Shown here piece after piece: positions 52,084 to 61,599 of a DNA stretch of 64,000 bases. Numbering within the stretch: the stretch's first letter is position 1; the number at the start of each line of letters is the position of its first letter. The notes beneath the pieces are model-generated. The model saw nothing but the letters and a program-made list of their open reading frames with translations. It was not told the DNA's origin and ran no database searches. Source of the stretch: Stenotrophomonas rhizophila (GTDB lineage: Bacteria; Pseudomonadota; Gammaproteobacteria; Xanthomonadales; Xanthomonadaceae); NCBI RefSeq assembly GCF_020857975.1, contig NZ_JACWUO010000011.1:62001-126000 (forward strand), written 5' to 3'. A program made the position numbers and the translations under genes.

Positions 52084-53301
52084 ATGAAGCACCGCCTGCC
52101 TACCACCCGCCGCGGCCGTGTGCTGCTGTTGATCGCCGTGCTCATGGTGCTGGCCGCGATTGTCGCATGGTCCCTGCGCAAGCCGGCCGCCCCGGCCCTG
52201 GCCACCAGCCCGGTCAGCCGCGGCGACATCGCCCAGACCGTGGAGGCGACCGGGGTGGTCGACGCCTACAAGCTGGTCAGCGTAGGCGCGCAGGCCTCCG
52301 GCCAGGTCAAGTCGCTGAAGGTGCAGCTCGGCGATACGGTCAGGGAAGGCGACCTGATCGCCGAGATCGATGCCACCACCCAGCACAACCAGGTGCTCAA
52401 CGCGCAGGCCACGCTGGACCAGGTCAAGGCCCAGCGCGCGGTGCAGCAGGCCAGCCTGCGCGAGGCCGAGCTGGAATTCGCGCGGCAGCAGCAGATGCTG
52501 GCCGCAGAGGCCACTGCGCGCGCGGAGTACGATGCCGCCGATGCCAGGCTGAAGACCGCACGAGCCCAGGTCCAGTCCTTCGACGCACAGATCAAGGGCC
52601 GCCAGACCGAACTGGATACCGCGCGCGCCAACCTGGCCTACACCCGCATCACCGCGCCGATGAACGGCACCGTGGTCGCGGTAGTGACCGAGGAAGGCCG
52701 CACCGTCAACGCCAACCAGACCGCCCCGACCATCGTGATGCTGGCGCGGCTGGACCTGGTCACGGTCAATGCCGAAGTCTCCGAGGCCGACGTGGTCAAG
52801 ATCAAGTCCGGCATGCCGGTCTACTTCACCACCCTGGGCGATCCCGACCGCCGCTACCACGGCACGCTGCGCCAGATCAATCCGGCGCCGGCATCGATCA
52901 CCAAGAAGGACTCCACCTCCAGCGACACCAGCACCACCACCGCGATCTACTACAACGCATTGTTCGACGTGGAGAACCCGGACGGTAGCCTGCGCATCGA
53001 CATGACCGCGCAGGTATCGGTGATGCTGAGGCAGGCCAGCGGCGTGCTGATCGTCCCGGCGGTGGCACTGGGTCCGAAGAGCCGGGATGGGCGCTACTTG
53101 GTACGCATCGCCGATGCCGACGGCATGCCGGCACCACGTCAGGTCAAAATCGGCATCAACAACGGCGCCTTCGCCGAGGTGCTATCCGGGCTGGAGGAAG
53201 GCGACAGGGTCGTGGTCGGCGAGGGCGGAGCAGCCGGTGGTGGCCGCAGCAGCACATCCATGCGCATGGGCGGCGGCGCGGTACGCATGGTGAACCAATG
53301 A
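52084..53301 (+). CDS. macA: MacA-type membrane fusion protein
   Basis: Periplasmic adaptor of 405 residues for an ABC tripartite pump. N-terminal membrane anchor about 11-30, then a split lipoyl domain ([31 protein letters not shown] and [20 protein letters not shown]), a long alpha-hairpin (about 95-175), beta-barrel and membrane-proximal domain. The C-terminus is Gly/Ser/Met-rich. Overlaps macB by four bases. Works with MacB and the NodT-type outer-membrane protein that follows; family substrates are macrolides, lipoproteins or toxins. Confidence 0.93.
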   Translation: MKHRLPTTRRGRVLLLIAVLMVLAAIVAWSLRKPAAPALATSPVSRGDIAQTVEATGVVDAYKLVSVGAQASGQVKSLKVQLGDTVREGDLIAEIDATTQHNQVLNAQATLDQVKAQRAVQQASLREAELEFARQQQMLAAEATARAEYDAADARLKTARAQVQSFDAQIKGRQTELDTARANLAYTRITAPMNGTVVAVVTEEGRTVNANQTAPTIVMLARLDLVTVNAEVSEADVVKIKSGMPVYFTTLGDPDRRYHGTLRQINPAPASITKKDSTSSDTSTTTAIYYNALFDVENPDGSLRIDMTAQVSVMLRQASGVLIVPAVALGPKSRDGRYLVRIADADGMPAPRQVKIGINNGAFAEVLSGLEEGDRVVVGEGGAAGGGRSSTSMRMGGGAVRMVNQ

Positions 53302-55253
53302 GCCAGCCGCTGCTGCGGCTGCGCGAGCTGCGCCGCGAATTTGCGGCCGGTGAGGACACCATCGCGGTGCTGCGCGACATCAACCTGGACATCGCCGCCG
53401 GCGAAATGGTTGCCATCGTCGGCCAGTCCGGGTCGGGCAAGTCGACCCTGATGAACATCCTCGGTTGCCTGGACCGACCCACCCGCGGCAGCTACCAGAT
53501 CACCGGCCGCGAGACTGGCAGCATGCGGCCGGACGAGCTGGCTGGACTGCGCCGCGAGCATTTCGGCTTCGTGTTCCAGCGCTACCACCTGCTGGGCGAC
53601 CTGGATGCATGCGCCAACGTGGCCATGCCAGCGGTGTATGCCGGCAGCCCGGGCCCGATCCGCACCGCCCGGGCCGAACAGCTGCTGCAGCGCCTCGGCC
53701 TGGGCGAACGCATGCGGCACAAACCCGGCCAGTTGTCCGGTGGCCAGCAGCAGCGCGTGTCGATTGCCCGTGCGCTGATGAACGGGGGCGAGGTGATCCT
53801 GGCCGACGAACCCACCGGGGCGCTGGATACCCGGTCCGGCGAAGAGGTCATGGGCATCCTCGGCGAGCTGCATGCCGAAGGCCACACCATCATCATCGTC
53901 ACCCACGACATGAACGTGGCGCGACACGCCCAGCGCATCATCGAAATCCGCGACGGCGCGATCATCGCCGACCGCGCCAATGCGGATGCGCCACGCTATC
54001 GCGCGCAGCGCCAACCCAGCGTTGCCGCCGGCAAGGGCAGTAGCTGGCGTGCCACGCGCGACCGCTTCACCGAAGCGTTCCGGATGGCGCTGCTGGCGAT
54101 GAACGCCCACCGCCTACGCACCTTCCTGACCATGCTCGGCATCATCATCGGCATCGCCTCGGTGGTATCGGTGGTGGCCATGGGCAACGGTTCGCAGCAG
54201 CAGATACTGCAGAACATCAGCACACTAGGCACCAACACCATCGACGTCTATCCCGGCCGCGGCTTCGGCGACATGCGCTCGGCCCGCGTGCAGACGCTAA
54301 AAGCCAGCGATGCCTATGCACTGGCCCAGCAGAGTTACGTCGACAGCGCGACCCCCAATGTGTCCTCCTCGCAAACCGCGCGCTACCGCAACCAATCGGC
54401 CGGCGCCCAGATCAGCGGGGTTGGCGAGCAGTTCTTCCGGGTCAAGGGGCTGCAATTGAGCATCGGCCGCTTTTTCGATGCCGATGCGGTCAAGCAGCTT
54501 GGGCAGGTGGCGGTCATCGACGAAAATACCCGCAACCAGTTCTTCCCGGCCGGAGAGGATCCGATCGGCCAGGTTATCCTGCTCGGCAAGGTGCCGGTGC
54601 GCGTGGTCGGAGTGGCGCATCGACAGAACTTCGGTTTTGCTGGCGGCACCAGCCTGAGCGTGTGGGTGCCCTACACCACGGTGATGTCGCGCATGCTCGG
54701 CCAGACCCATGTCTCGGGCATCACCGTGCGCGTAGCCGATGACACCCCAATGGATGCGGCGCAGGCAGCGATCACCCGGGTGCTGGCCATGCGTCACGGC
54801 ACTGAGGACTTCTACCTCAGCAACAGCGCCGAAATCCGCGAGATGATCGAAAGGACCACACGCACCATGACCCTGCTGATCGGCGCGATCGCCGCCATCG
54901 CCCTGCTGGTCGGCGGCATCGGGGTGATGAACATCATGCTGGTGTCGGTGACCGAACGTACCCGCGAGATCGGCGTGCGCATGGCCATCGGCGCGCGCCA
55001 GAGCGACATCCGCCAGCAATTCCTGATCGAAGCGGTGCTGGTCTGCCTGCTCGGCGGTCTGCTCGGCGTGGGCCTGTCGCTGGTGGTGGGCTGGCTGTTC
55101 GGCAAGTTCGCGCCCGACTTCACCCTGCTGTTCTCCACCGCCTCGATCGTGGCCGCCTTCGCTTGCTCCAGCCTGATCGGCGTGGCATTCGGCTTTCTTC
55201 CGGCACGCAACGCCGCCCAACTTGATCCCGTGGAGGCGCTGGCGCGCGAATGA
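53298..55253 (+). CDS. macB: MacB-type ABC transporter ATPase/permease
   Basis: Half-transporter of 651 residues: N-terminal ATPase with Walker [11 protein letters not shown], signature [13 protein letters not shown] and Walker [13 protein letters not shown] (about 1-235), then one transmembrane helix, the large periplasmic MacB_PCD domain (about 290-510) and three C-terminal FtsX-type helices ending [18 protein letters not shown]. Matches MacB in order and length. Coupled to macA and to the outer-membrane gene by overlapping codons (ATGATG). Confidence 0.95.
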   Translation: MSQPLLRLRELRREFAAGEDTIAVLRDINLDIAAGEMVAIVGQSGSGKSTLMNILGCLDRPTRGSYQITGRETGSMRPDELAGLRREHFGFVFQRYHLLGDLDACANVAMPAVYAGSPGPIRTARAEQLLQRLGLGERMRHKPGQLSGGQQQRVSIARALMNGGEVILADEPTGALDTRSGEEVMGILGELHAEGHTIIIVTHDMNVARHAQRIIEIRDGAIIADRANADAPRYRAQRQPSVAAGKGSSWRATRDRFTEAFRMALLAMNAHRLRTFLTMLGIIIGIASVVSVVAMGNGSQQQILQNISTLGTNTIDVYPGRGFGDMRSARVQTLKASDAYALAQQSYVDSATPNVSSSQTARYRNQSAGAQISGVGEQFFRVKGLQLSIGRFFDADAVKQLGQVAVIDENTRNQFFPAGEDPIGQVILLGKVPVRVVGVAHRQNFGFAGGTSLSVWVPYTTVMSRMLGQTHVSGITVRVADDTPMDAAQAAITRVLAMRHGTEDFYLSNSAEIREMIERTTRTMTLLIGAIAAIALLVGGIGVMNIMLVSVTERTREIGVRMAIGARQSDIRQQFLIEAVLVCLLGGLLGVGLSLVVGWLFGKFAPDFTLLFSTASIVAAFACSSLIGVAFGFLPARNAAQLDPVEALARE

Positions 55254-56695
55254 TGAACCGTATGTCCCCGATCACCCGTTTGCTCCTGCAGGCCCGCCCA
55301 CTGGCCCTGGCCGGCGCCACTACCCTGGCCCTGTCGGCCTGCGTCAGCACCGGTAGTTACGCGGTGGATGCACCGGCCGTACCGGCCGGCTACGGCCGCG
55401 GCGATGCCGCGCGCAATGCGCCCACGCAAACCGTCGATGCCCTGCCGCAGGCGGCCACCGCCGACGTGCGCGACGATCGCTGGTGGACCCGGTTCAGCGA
55501 CCCCGGCCTGGACCGGGTCATCGACCGTGCACTGGCCGCCAACACCGACCTGGCCTCGGCAGGCTTGGCCGTGCAGCGCGCGCGCCTGCAGGCCGGGCTG
55601 GCCGGCAACGCGCTGTGGCCGCAGCCCTCCGGCAGCATCGGCGGCGGCGCCAACCGGCCGCTCGACCACGGCGCGGACTGGAACCGCAACAGTTTGGCCG
55701 GCGTATCCCTGCAGTGGGAAATCGACCTGTGGGGCCGGCTGCGCACCCAGCGCGACATCGCCGGCTGGGAAGCCCAGGCGCGCGTGGAGGACCTGCAGAA
55801 CACCGCATTGCTGGTGATCGGCGATGTCGCCACGCAGTACTGGACGCTGGCCTTCCTCAACCAGTCCATCGCCGCCGGGCAGGCCAACCTGGACCGCCTG
55901 CAGCGCACCCGGCAACTGGTGCAGGCGCGCTTCGATGCCGGCGCGGTATCGCGGCTGGACGTGCGCCAGGCCGTGCAAAGCCTGGAGGCGCAGCGCGCAG
56001 CGCAGAGTGCGCTGGAACAGCAGCGCGTGGCCAGCCGCAACGCGCTGACCGTATTGCTGGACGGGGTGCCGCTGGCGCTGGCCGACGAACCGCAGCAGTT
56101 GCGCGGCGATGCCGCGCCGGCGATCGCCGAAGGCCTGCCGGCCGACTTGCTCGGGCGCCGCCCGGACCTGCGCGCGGCCGAACTGCGGCTGCGCAACAGC
56201 CTCAAGGACATCCAGGTCACCGCGCGCCAGTATTACCCGGCGCTGAGCCTGACCGGGGGCGTCGGTACCGGCGCCACATCGCTGTCGGAGGTGCTGAAGA
56301 ACCCGGTCGCCACGCTGGGGGCCGGGTTGTCGTTGCCGTTCCTCAATATCGCCCAGGCCCGCTTGAACACGCGCCTGGCCGGCACCGATTACCAGATCGC
56401 CGCCAACGACTTCCGCCGCACCCTGTACACCGCGCTGTCGGAAGTGGACAACGCGCTGTCGGCGCGCACCCAGTTGATCGCCCAGGTGGCGGCCTCGCAG
56501 GCGTCCTATGAGCAGGCGGTGGAGATCGAACGGATGTACGAAGTGCGCTACCGGGTCGGCGCCACCGACCTGCGCACCTGGCTGGAAGCGCAGCAGACCC
56601 GCCGCGACGCCGAACTGGCGTTGGCATCGGTGAAGCAGAAACAGCTGATCAACGGTGTGACGTTGTTCAAGGCGTTGGGGGGGAACGCGGGCTGA
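55250..56695 (+). CDS. macC: NodT-family outer-membrane efflux lipoprotein (third member of the MacABC pump)
   Basis: Outer-membrane channel of 481 residues. A lipobox LSAC lies at about 28-31, followed by two OEP repeats with [27 protein letters not shown] and the typical [41 protein letters not shown] 55250 overlaps the macB stop; second ATGs at 55253 and 55262 are possible. Presence of a dedicated outer-membrane gene matches the MacABC arrangement described in S. maltophilia rather than E. coli MacAB-TolC. Ends at an inverted REP pair. Confidence 0.93.
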   Translation: MMNRMSPITRLLLQARPLALAGATTLALSACVSTGSYAVDAPAVPAGYGRGDAARNAPTQTVDALPQAATADVRDDRWWTRFSDPGLDRVIDRALAANTDLASAGLAVQRARLQAGLAGNALWPQPSGSIGGGANRPLDHGADWNRNSLAGVSLQWEIDLWGRLRTQRDIAGWEAQARVEDLQNTALLVIGDVATQYWTLAFLNQSIAAGQANLDRLQRTRQLVQARFDAGAVSRLDVRQAVQSLEAQRAAQSALEQQRVASRNALTVLLDGVPLALADEPQQLRGDAAPAIAEGLPADLLGRRPDLRAAELRLRNSLKDIQVTARQYYPALSLTGGVGTGATSLSEVLKNPVATLGAGLSLPFLNIAQARLNTRLAGTDYQIAANDFRRTLYTALSEVDNALSARTQLIAQVAASQASYEQAVEIERMYEVRYRVGATDLRTWLEAQQTRRDAELALASVKQKQLINGVTLFKALGGNAG

Positions 56696-56712
56696 TCTCG
56701 CTCCCGACGCAG

Positions 56713-56782
56713 GTAGAGCCACGCCATGCGTGGCTGCTTCTGGATCTCCGGCACCGCTCAGCCACGCGTGGCGTGGCTCTAC
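56713..56782. repeat. Inverted pair of SMAG/REP palindromes after macC
   Basis: Forward GTAGAGCCACGCC unit at 56713-56735 and reverse unit ending GTGGCTCTAC at 56760-56782, separated by 24 bases, between convergent macC and rlmB. Confidence 0.82.
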
Positions 56783-56800
56783 CCTGGGCCTGTGCGCGGC

Positions 56801-57547
56801 TTACAGCCCGCGCTGACGCACCGCTTCAAACAGGCTCACACCGGTGGCGACCGAGACGTTCAGGCTTTCGATATCGCCCGGCATCGGGATCTTGACCAGG
56901 CCATCGCAGTTTTCGCGGGTCAGCCGGCGCAGGCCGTCGGCTTCGCCACCCAGCACCAGCGCCACGTTGCCCTTCAGGTCGATCGCATACAGCGATTCGG
57001 TCGCCTCGCCGGCCAGGCCGTAGATCCACACGCCCAGCTTCTGCAGGTCCTTCAGGCAGCGCGACAGGTTGGTCACCGCCACCACCGGAATCCGGTCGGC
57101 CGCGCCGGCCGAGGTCTTGCGCACGGTGGCGTTGACCGTGGCCGACTTGTCCTTGGGAATGATCACCGCCGTGGCCCCGGCCGCCGCCGCGCTGCGCAGG
57201 CAGGCGCCGAGGTTGTGCGGATCCTGCACTTCGTCCAGGACCAGCAGCAGGGCCTTGCCTTCGGCGGCCTCGACCAGCCCTTCCAGTTCATTCTCGCTGT
57301 AGGTGCGCGCGGCTTGGTAGCGCGCGGCCACGCCCTGGTGCCGCACCGAACCGCCCACGCCGTCCAGCGCCTGGGTGTTCACCTTGCGCACGTCGATGCC
57401 CTTGCGCCGCGCCTGCTCCTCGATCTCGGTCAGACGCGGATTCTTGGCGCCGGCCTCGATCAGGACTTCGCGGACGTTCTCGGCATCGTTCTCGATCGAA
57501 GAGGCGACGGCGTTGACGCCGACGATCCACTGGCTTTGCTTGCTCAT
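56801..57547 (-). CDS. rlmB: 23S rRNA (guanosine-2251-2'-O)-methyltransferase RlmB
   Basis: SPOUT-family methyltransferase of 248 residues. An N-terminal substrate-binding domain (about 1-75, WIVGVNAVASSI) precedes the knotted catalytic domain with LDEVQDPHNLGACLRSAAAAGA (motif 1), ALVLGGEADGLRRL (motif 2) and IPMPGDIESLNVSVATGVSLFEA (motif 3). All are the RlmB/TrmH signatures. ATG 57547. It usually lies next to rnr; here the truncated GFA gene intervenes. Confidence 0.95.
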   Translation of the reverse strand: MSKQSQWIVGVNAVASSIENDAENVREVLIEAGAKNPRLTEIEEQARRKGIDVRKVNTQALDGVGGSVRHQGVAARYQAARTYSENELEGLVEAAEGKALLLVLDEVQDPHNLGACLRSAAAAGATAVIIPKDKSATVNATVRKTSAGAADRIPVVAVTNLSRCLKDLQKLGVWIYGLAGEATESLYAIDLKGNVALVLGGEADGLRRLTRENCDGLVKIPMPGDIESLNVSVATGVSLFEAVRQRGL

Positions 57548-57832
57548 TGCGGGGGCACGACCGGTACAGGGGGTGGTAATGGTAGAGCATCAAGGCCCGC
57601 CCTGCCCCGCCGGGCGTTCACGCCCTGCCCCGCAGCACCGCCAGCGGCAGGATCGGGCCTGGTCCACGGCCATTGCCACGCCCGGCAACCCATGCCCCCG
57701 GCAGCAGCCGATACCGGTAGGGTCGGATCCCAATCGACTACCATTGCCGCTGCCGCGCCCGGTAACGCATTGCCCCGGCCGAAGACGGCCTTGCATTGCA
57801 GCGGCTGCAGCAACCAGCAGCGTCGACCAGGG

Positions 57833-58024
57833 TCATGCCCGATCACTCTCACGTGCGGGACGAAATGGGCGCGTGGCGACGCGTTCGTCGCTGCGGCGCC
57901 CCATGGCCGGGAAGGCGCGACACATCCGGCAATGGCAGACCGAACAGTCGGTGAGTTCGCCGCGGATGTGGAAACGCACCGCGCCACATTGGCAACCGCC
58001 CCTGTATTCGGGGATGAGGCTCAT
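57833..58024 (-). pseudogene. Truncated GFA (glutathione-dependent formaldehyde-activating, CENP-V) family remnant
   Basis: A 63-codon frame carrying only the N-terminal zinc-binding part of a GFA-family protein: MSLIPEYRGGCQCGAVRFHIRG then DCSVCHCRMCR, with the Cys pairs C11/C13 and the CxCxxC cluster. After that the homology stops at a poor basic tail; a shifted frame reads GAAATNA, a common continuation in GFA proteins, which suggests a frameshift and then loss of the C-terminal half. The 285 bases between this and rlmB hold no gene. It could still be a small functional protein, so this is a moderate-confidence call. Confidence 0.5.
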
Positions 58025-58043
58025 GTGTCGGTCCTCACGTGGA

Positions 58044-58068
58044 GTACCGACCAACGGTCGGTACCTAC
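58044..58068 (-). repeat. SMAG/REP-type palindrome
   Basis: Reverse unit GTACCGACC/GGTCGGTAC followed by CTAC, between rnr and the GFA remnant. Confidence 0.78.
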
Positions 58069-58098
58069 CGAAGGAAGGCGGCCTGCGGCCGCCCGCGA

Positions 58099-60561
58099 TC
58101 AATATTTCTGCTTCTGGCGCTTGGCCGGCTGGCCGCTCGGCGGCAGTTCGACCTCGCCGTCGTCCTTCTCTTCGACCAGGCGGAAGTCGATCTTGCGCTC
58201 CTCCATGCTGGCCTTGAGCACCAGGATGCGCACCCGATCGCCCAGCCGATAGGCCTTGCCGCGGCGTTCGCCGCTGAGCGTCTTGCGGGTCGCATCGAAC
58301 TGGTAATAGTCGTGCGGCAGCTGGGTCACATGGACCAGGCCGTTGACCTTGGACTCGTCCAGCTCGACGAACAGGCCGAAGCTGGTCACCCCGCTGATCA
58401 CGCCATCGAACTGGCCGCCGACGTGTTTTTCCATCCACGCCGCGCGGTAGCGCTCGTCGACCTCGCGCTCGGCCTCGTCGGCACGGCGCTCGCGCTCGGA
58501 ACACTGCAACGCCAGCGCGGCCATCTCACGCGGTGAATAGGTGAACTTGTCCACGGCCGCGCCGCTGAGCGCATGCTTGATCGCACGGTGCACCAGCAGG
58601 TCCGGGTAGCGGCGGATCGGCGAGGTGAAATGCGCATACGCATCCAGCGACAGGCCGAAGTGGCCCAGGTTGTCCGGCGAATACACCGCCAGGCTCTGGC
58701 TGCGCAGCAGCACCGATTCCAGCAGCGCCGCGTCGGGGCGCTCGCGCACCTTCTTGAGCAGCTTGGTGTAATCGCCCGGCTGCACCTTGGACCACGGCGG
58801 CAGGCTCAGCTTGAATTCCTTGAGGAATTCCAGCAGGTCGTCGTACTTGGCTTCCGGCGGCTTGGCGTGGTCACGGAACGGCGCCGGCACCTGCTTGTGC
58901 AGCAGGTAACGGGCGGCCTGCACGTTGGCCGCGATCATGCATTCCTCGATCAGCTTGTGCGCATCGTTGCGCACCAGCATGCCGGCCTGGGTGACCTCAC
59001 CGGTGTTGTCCAGCACGAAGCGTACTTCGGAAGACTCGAATTCGATCGCACCGCGTCGGGTGCGGGCCTTGGCCAGCACCTTGTACAGCTGGTGCAGGCG
59101 TTCGACCTGCGGCAGCACCGCGGCGATCTGGTTGCGCACGGCCACGTCGTTGTCGCCCACCGCCTGCCAGACCTGGGTATAGGTCAGGCGCGCATGCGAG
59201 TTCATCACCGCTTCGTAGAAGCGCGAGTGGATCACCTCGCCATCGCGGTTGACCTGCATGTCGCAGACAAAGCACATGCGGTCGACCTTGGGCATCAGCG
59301 AGCAGATGCCGTTGGACAGGGTCTCCGGCAGCATCGGCACCACAAAGCCCGGGAAGTACACCGAGGTGGCGCGCTTCTGCGCTTCATCGTCCAGCGGGGT
59401 GCCCGGACGCACGTAGTTGGATACGTCGGCGATGGCCACCACCAGGCGGAAGCCTTCGGCGTTGGGTTCGCAGTAGACCGCGTCGTCGAAGTCCTTGGCA
59501 TCCTCGCCATCGATGGTGACCAGCGGCGTGCTGCGCAGGTCGACGCGGCCGCCGATCATGTCCGGCTCGACCACCAGCGGCACCGCCGAGGCTTCGTTGA
59601 GCACCTCCTGCGGGAACTCGAACGGCAGCTCATGGCCGTGGATGGCGGTTTCGACGATCAGCGAGGCGGTCAGCTTGTCGCCGAGCACCGCGATGATGCG
59701 GCCGATCGGCGGACGCCGGGTATCGGGGGCCTGGGTCAGTTCGCAGACCACCAGCTGGCCGTCGCGGGCATCGCCGGTCTGGTCCGGCGGGATCTGCACG
59801 TTGCGCTGTACGCGTTTGTCGTCGGGCACCACGTAGTTGATGCCGAACTCGACGCTGAAACGGCCGATCAGGCGGGTCATGCCGCGCTCGAGCACGCGTG
59901 CGATGCTGCCTTCGCGGCGGCCGCGGCGGTCGATGCCGGTGACATTGGCCAGCACCCGGTCGCCGTGCATGACCTTGCGCATTTCATACGGCGGCAGGAA
60001 CAGGTCGTCGCCGCCTTCCACCGGGCGCAGGAAGCCGAAGCCTTCCGGGTTGGCGATGACCACGCCGGTGATCAGGTTGGTCGCCTGCACCGGGGCGAAG
60101 CCGCCGCGGCGGTTCTGCACCAGTTGGCCGTCGCGCACCATCGCGCCCAGCCGCTTGCCCAGCGCATCGGCGCGGTCGGGCTCGGTCAGGCCCAGGTGGA
60201 TGCCGATTTCCTCGGCGGTCTGCGGGCCGTCGCAACGCTCCAGCAACTGCAGGATGGCCTCGCGGCTGGCGATCGGCTGCGCGTAACGTTCAGCTTCGCG
60301 GGCGGCATGCGGATCGACCAGTTCGCCATCGGCCAGCGTCGGATGCGGGCGGCGGCGGGTCGGGACCGGGGCAGCGGCGTCCGGCCTGGGGCCGGATCGC
60401 TTGCCGCCGCGCGGTGCGGCGGGATGGGTCATGGATTCGGGCATCCAGGGCGGCAGCTTGCCAGGCTTGGCAGCAGCGCGGGGCTTGCCCGACGGACCGG
60501 CTGCCTGGGGCGCCGGGGACTTGGGGGCTTTCGCGCCCCGGGTCGGTTTCTTTGTTTTCAT
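58099..60561 (-). CDS. rnr: Ribonuclease R
   Basis: Processive 3'-5' exoribonuclease of 820 residues. Basic low-complexity start (about 1-75, Lys/Pro-rich), a winged-helix RNB-N part (REAILQLLERCDGPQTAEEIGIHLGL), cold-shock domains with ANPEGFGFLRP, the RNB catalytic domain with TIDGEDAKDFDDAV (metal-binding Asp cluster) and an S1 domain (GVISGVTSFGLFVELDE) ending in a Lys-rich tail. ATG 60561 with GGGGG upstream. Catalytic residues appear complete. Confidence 0.95.
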   Translation of the reverse strand: MKTKKPTRGAKAPKSPAPQAAGPSGKPRAAAKPGKLPPWMPESMTHPAAPRGGKRSGPRPDAAAPVPTRRRPHPTLADGELVDPHAAREAERYAQPIASREAILQLLERCDGPQTAEEIGIHLGLTEPDRADALGKRLGAMVRDGQLVQNRRGGFAPVQATNLITGVVIANPEGFGFLRPVEGGDDLFLPPYEMRKVMHGDRVLANVTGIDRRGRREGSIARVLERGMTRLIGRFSVEFGINYVVPDDKRVQRNVQIPPDQTGDARDGQLVVCELTQAPDTRRPPIGRIIAVLGDKLTASLIVETAIHGHELPFEFPQEVLNEASAVPLVVEPDMIGGRVDLRSTPLVTIDGEDAKDFDDAVYCEPNAEGFRLVVAIADVSNYVRPGTPLDDEAQKRATSVYFPGFVVPMLPETLSNGICSLMPKVDRMCFVCDMQVNRDGEVIHSRFYEAVMNSHARLTYTQVWQAVGDNDVAVRNQIAAVLPQVERLHQLYKVLAKARTRRGAIEFESSEVRFVLDNTGEVTQAGMLVRNDAHKLIEECMIAANVQAARYLLHKQVPAPFRDHAKPPEAKYDDLLEFLKEFKLSLPPWSKVQPGDYTKLLKKVRERPDAALLESVLLRSQSLAVYSPDNLGHFGLSLDAYAHFTSPIRRYPDLLVHRAIKHALSGAAVDKFTYSPREMAALALQCSERERRADEAEREVDERYRAAWMEKHVGGQFDGVISGVTSFGLFVELDESKVNGLVHVTQLPHDYYQFDATRKTLSGERRGKAYRLGDRVRILVLKASMEERKIDFRLVEEKDDGEVELPPSGQPAKRQKQKY

Positions 60562-60646
60562 CGGCCCCCATGGTAACCGCTGATGGTGTGCAGAATGGGT
60601 CAGCGCGCGTGCATATGCAGGTTTGTGAAGATTTTTCGGAAAAGCG

Positions 60647-60675
60647 TTGACAAGTGCCCGGCACATGCCCAGAAT
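60647..60675 (+). promoter_or_regulatory. Sigma-70 promoter of tRNA-Leu copy 1
   Basis: TTGACA (60647-60652), 17-base spacer, CAGAAT (60670-60675), 15 bases before the tRNA. Confidence 0.85.
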
Positions 60676-60689
60676 CCCCCTCCTGAGTC

Positions 60690-60776
60690 GCCCAGGTGGC
60701 GGAATTGGTAGACGCACTAGCTTCAGGTGCTAGCGGGGGCAACTTCGTGGAGGTTCGAGTCCTCTCCTGGGCACCA
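60690..60776 (+). tRNA. tRNA-Leu (anticodon CAG), copy 1
   Basis: 87 bases from GCCCAGGTGG to CCTGGGCACCA. Acceptor GCCCAGG/CCTGGGC, anticodon loop TTCAGGT with anticodon CAG, a long class II variable arm (GCGGGGGCAACTTCGTG) and encoded CCA. Reads CUG, the major Leu codon of this GC-rich genome. Identical in sequence to copies 2 and 3. Confidence 0.97.
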
Positions 60777-60794
60777 CGACTCAGTAAATGATCA

Positions 60795-60816
60795 AACCCG
60801 CGCAAGCGGGTTTTTT
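60795..60816 (+). terminator. Terminator of tRNA-Leu copy 1
   Basis: AACCCGC-GCAA-GCGGGTT then six T. The same hairpin follows copies 2 and 3. Confidence 0.92.
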
Positions 60817-60990
60817 CGTTTCTGGCGTTTGCAACGGATGGAAGCCGATGTGCGGGAGCGAGCCGCCCCATGTCGGCGATCAGGTCGCCAGGCCTACCGA
60901 TCCATCCGGCATCGCAGTGCAGGTCCACCTGCATCGCGGGCATGGCCGGGGGCCATCCGATCGTGTGCGCCACAATCGCTTCACCGTGCA

Positions 60991-61019
60991 TTGACAGCCC
61001 TTCGGTGCATCTGCATAAT
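60991..61019 (+). promoter_or_regulatory. Sigma-70 promoter of tRNA-Leu copy 2
   Basis: TTGACA (60991-60996), 17-base spacer, CATAAT (61014-61019). Confidence 0.87.
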
Positions 61020-61033
61020 TCGCCCCCTGAGTC

Positions 61034-61120
61034 GCCCAGGTGGCGGAATTGGTAGACGCACTAGCTTCAGGTGCTAGCGGGGGCAACTTCGTGGAGGTTC
61101 GAGTCCTCTCCTGGGCACCA
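61034..61120 (+). tRNA. tRNA-Leu (anticodon CAG), copy 2
   Basis: 87 bases, identical to copy 1, starting 257 bases after its end. Anticodon CAG in TTCAGGT; CCA encoded. Confidence 0.97.
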
Positions 61121-61138
61121 CGACTCGGTAAATGATCA

Positions 61139-61160
61139 AACCCGCGCAAGCGGGTTTTTT
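61139..61160 (+). terminator. Terminator of tRNA-Leu copy 2
   Basis: AACCCGC-GCAA-GCGGGTT and a T-run. Confidence 0.92.
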
Positions 61161-61265
61161 CGTTTCTGTGGTTCGATGGCAGGCTCCGCATCTCACGCAC
61201 GATTCGCGCTGCATCGGCCGCGCTGATGCGGCAGCACGCGAACAACAGATTCCCGCGAAATCGTG

Positions 61266-61294
61266 TTGACACAATCGTCGTTCTCCCGCAAAAT
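61266..61294 (+). promoter_or_regulatory. Sigma-70 promoter of tRNA-Leu copy 3
   Basis: TTGACA (61266-61271), 17-base spacer, CAAAAT (61289-61294). Confidence 0.85.
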
Positions 61295-61308
61295 TCTCCT
61301 CCTGAGTC

Positions 61309-61395
61309 GCCCAGGTGGCGGAATTGGTAGACGCACTAGCTTCAGGTGCTAGCGGGGGCAACTTCGTGGAGGTTCGAGTCCTCTCCTGGGCACCA
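61309..61395 (+). tRNA. tRNA-Leu (anticodon CAG), copy 3
   Basis: 87 bases, identical to copies 1 and 2; anticodon CAG, CCA encoded. Own promoter and terminator. Confidence 0.97.
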
Positions 61396-61413
61396 CGACT
61401 CAGCAAATGATCA

Positions 61414-61435
61414 AACCCGCGCAAGCGGGTTTTTT
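61414..61435 (+). terminator. Terminator of tRNA-Leu copy 3
   Basis: AACCCGC-GCAA-GCGGGTT and a T-run. Confidence 0.92.
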
Positions 61436-61511
61436 CATGTCTGGCATGCGGCGGCCCGTCCTCCTCCGACAGGGGAAAACCAAGACGCTGCTCTTCACCA
61501 TGGATGCATGA

Positions 61512-61536
61512 GGAGCCGGCCAGCGGCCGGCACTAC
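61512..61536 (-). repeat. SMAG/REP-type palindrome
   Basis: GAGCCGGCC/GGCCGGCAC followed by TAC, a reverse copy close to that at 9835. Confidence 0.7.
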
Positions 61537-61550
61537 CGTGCGTGGCGCCA

Positions 61551-61582
61551 ACGAAAAACCCGCCTTTCGGCGGGTTTTTCGT
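61551..61582. terminator. Bidirectional intrinsic terminator after emrB
   Basis: ACGAAAAACCCGCC-TTTC-GGCGGGTTTTTCGT, a 14-bp stem with A-run on one side and T-run on the other. It ends the emrAB transcript on the minus strand. Confidence 0.92.
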
Positions 61583-61599
61583 TTCAGCTCAACACCGCA

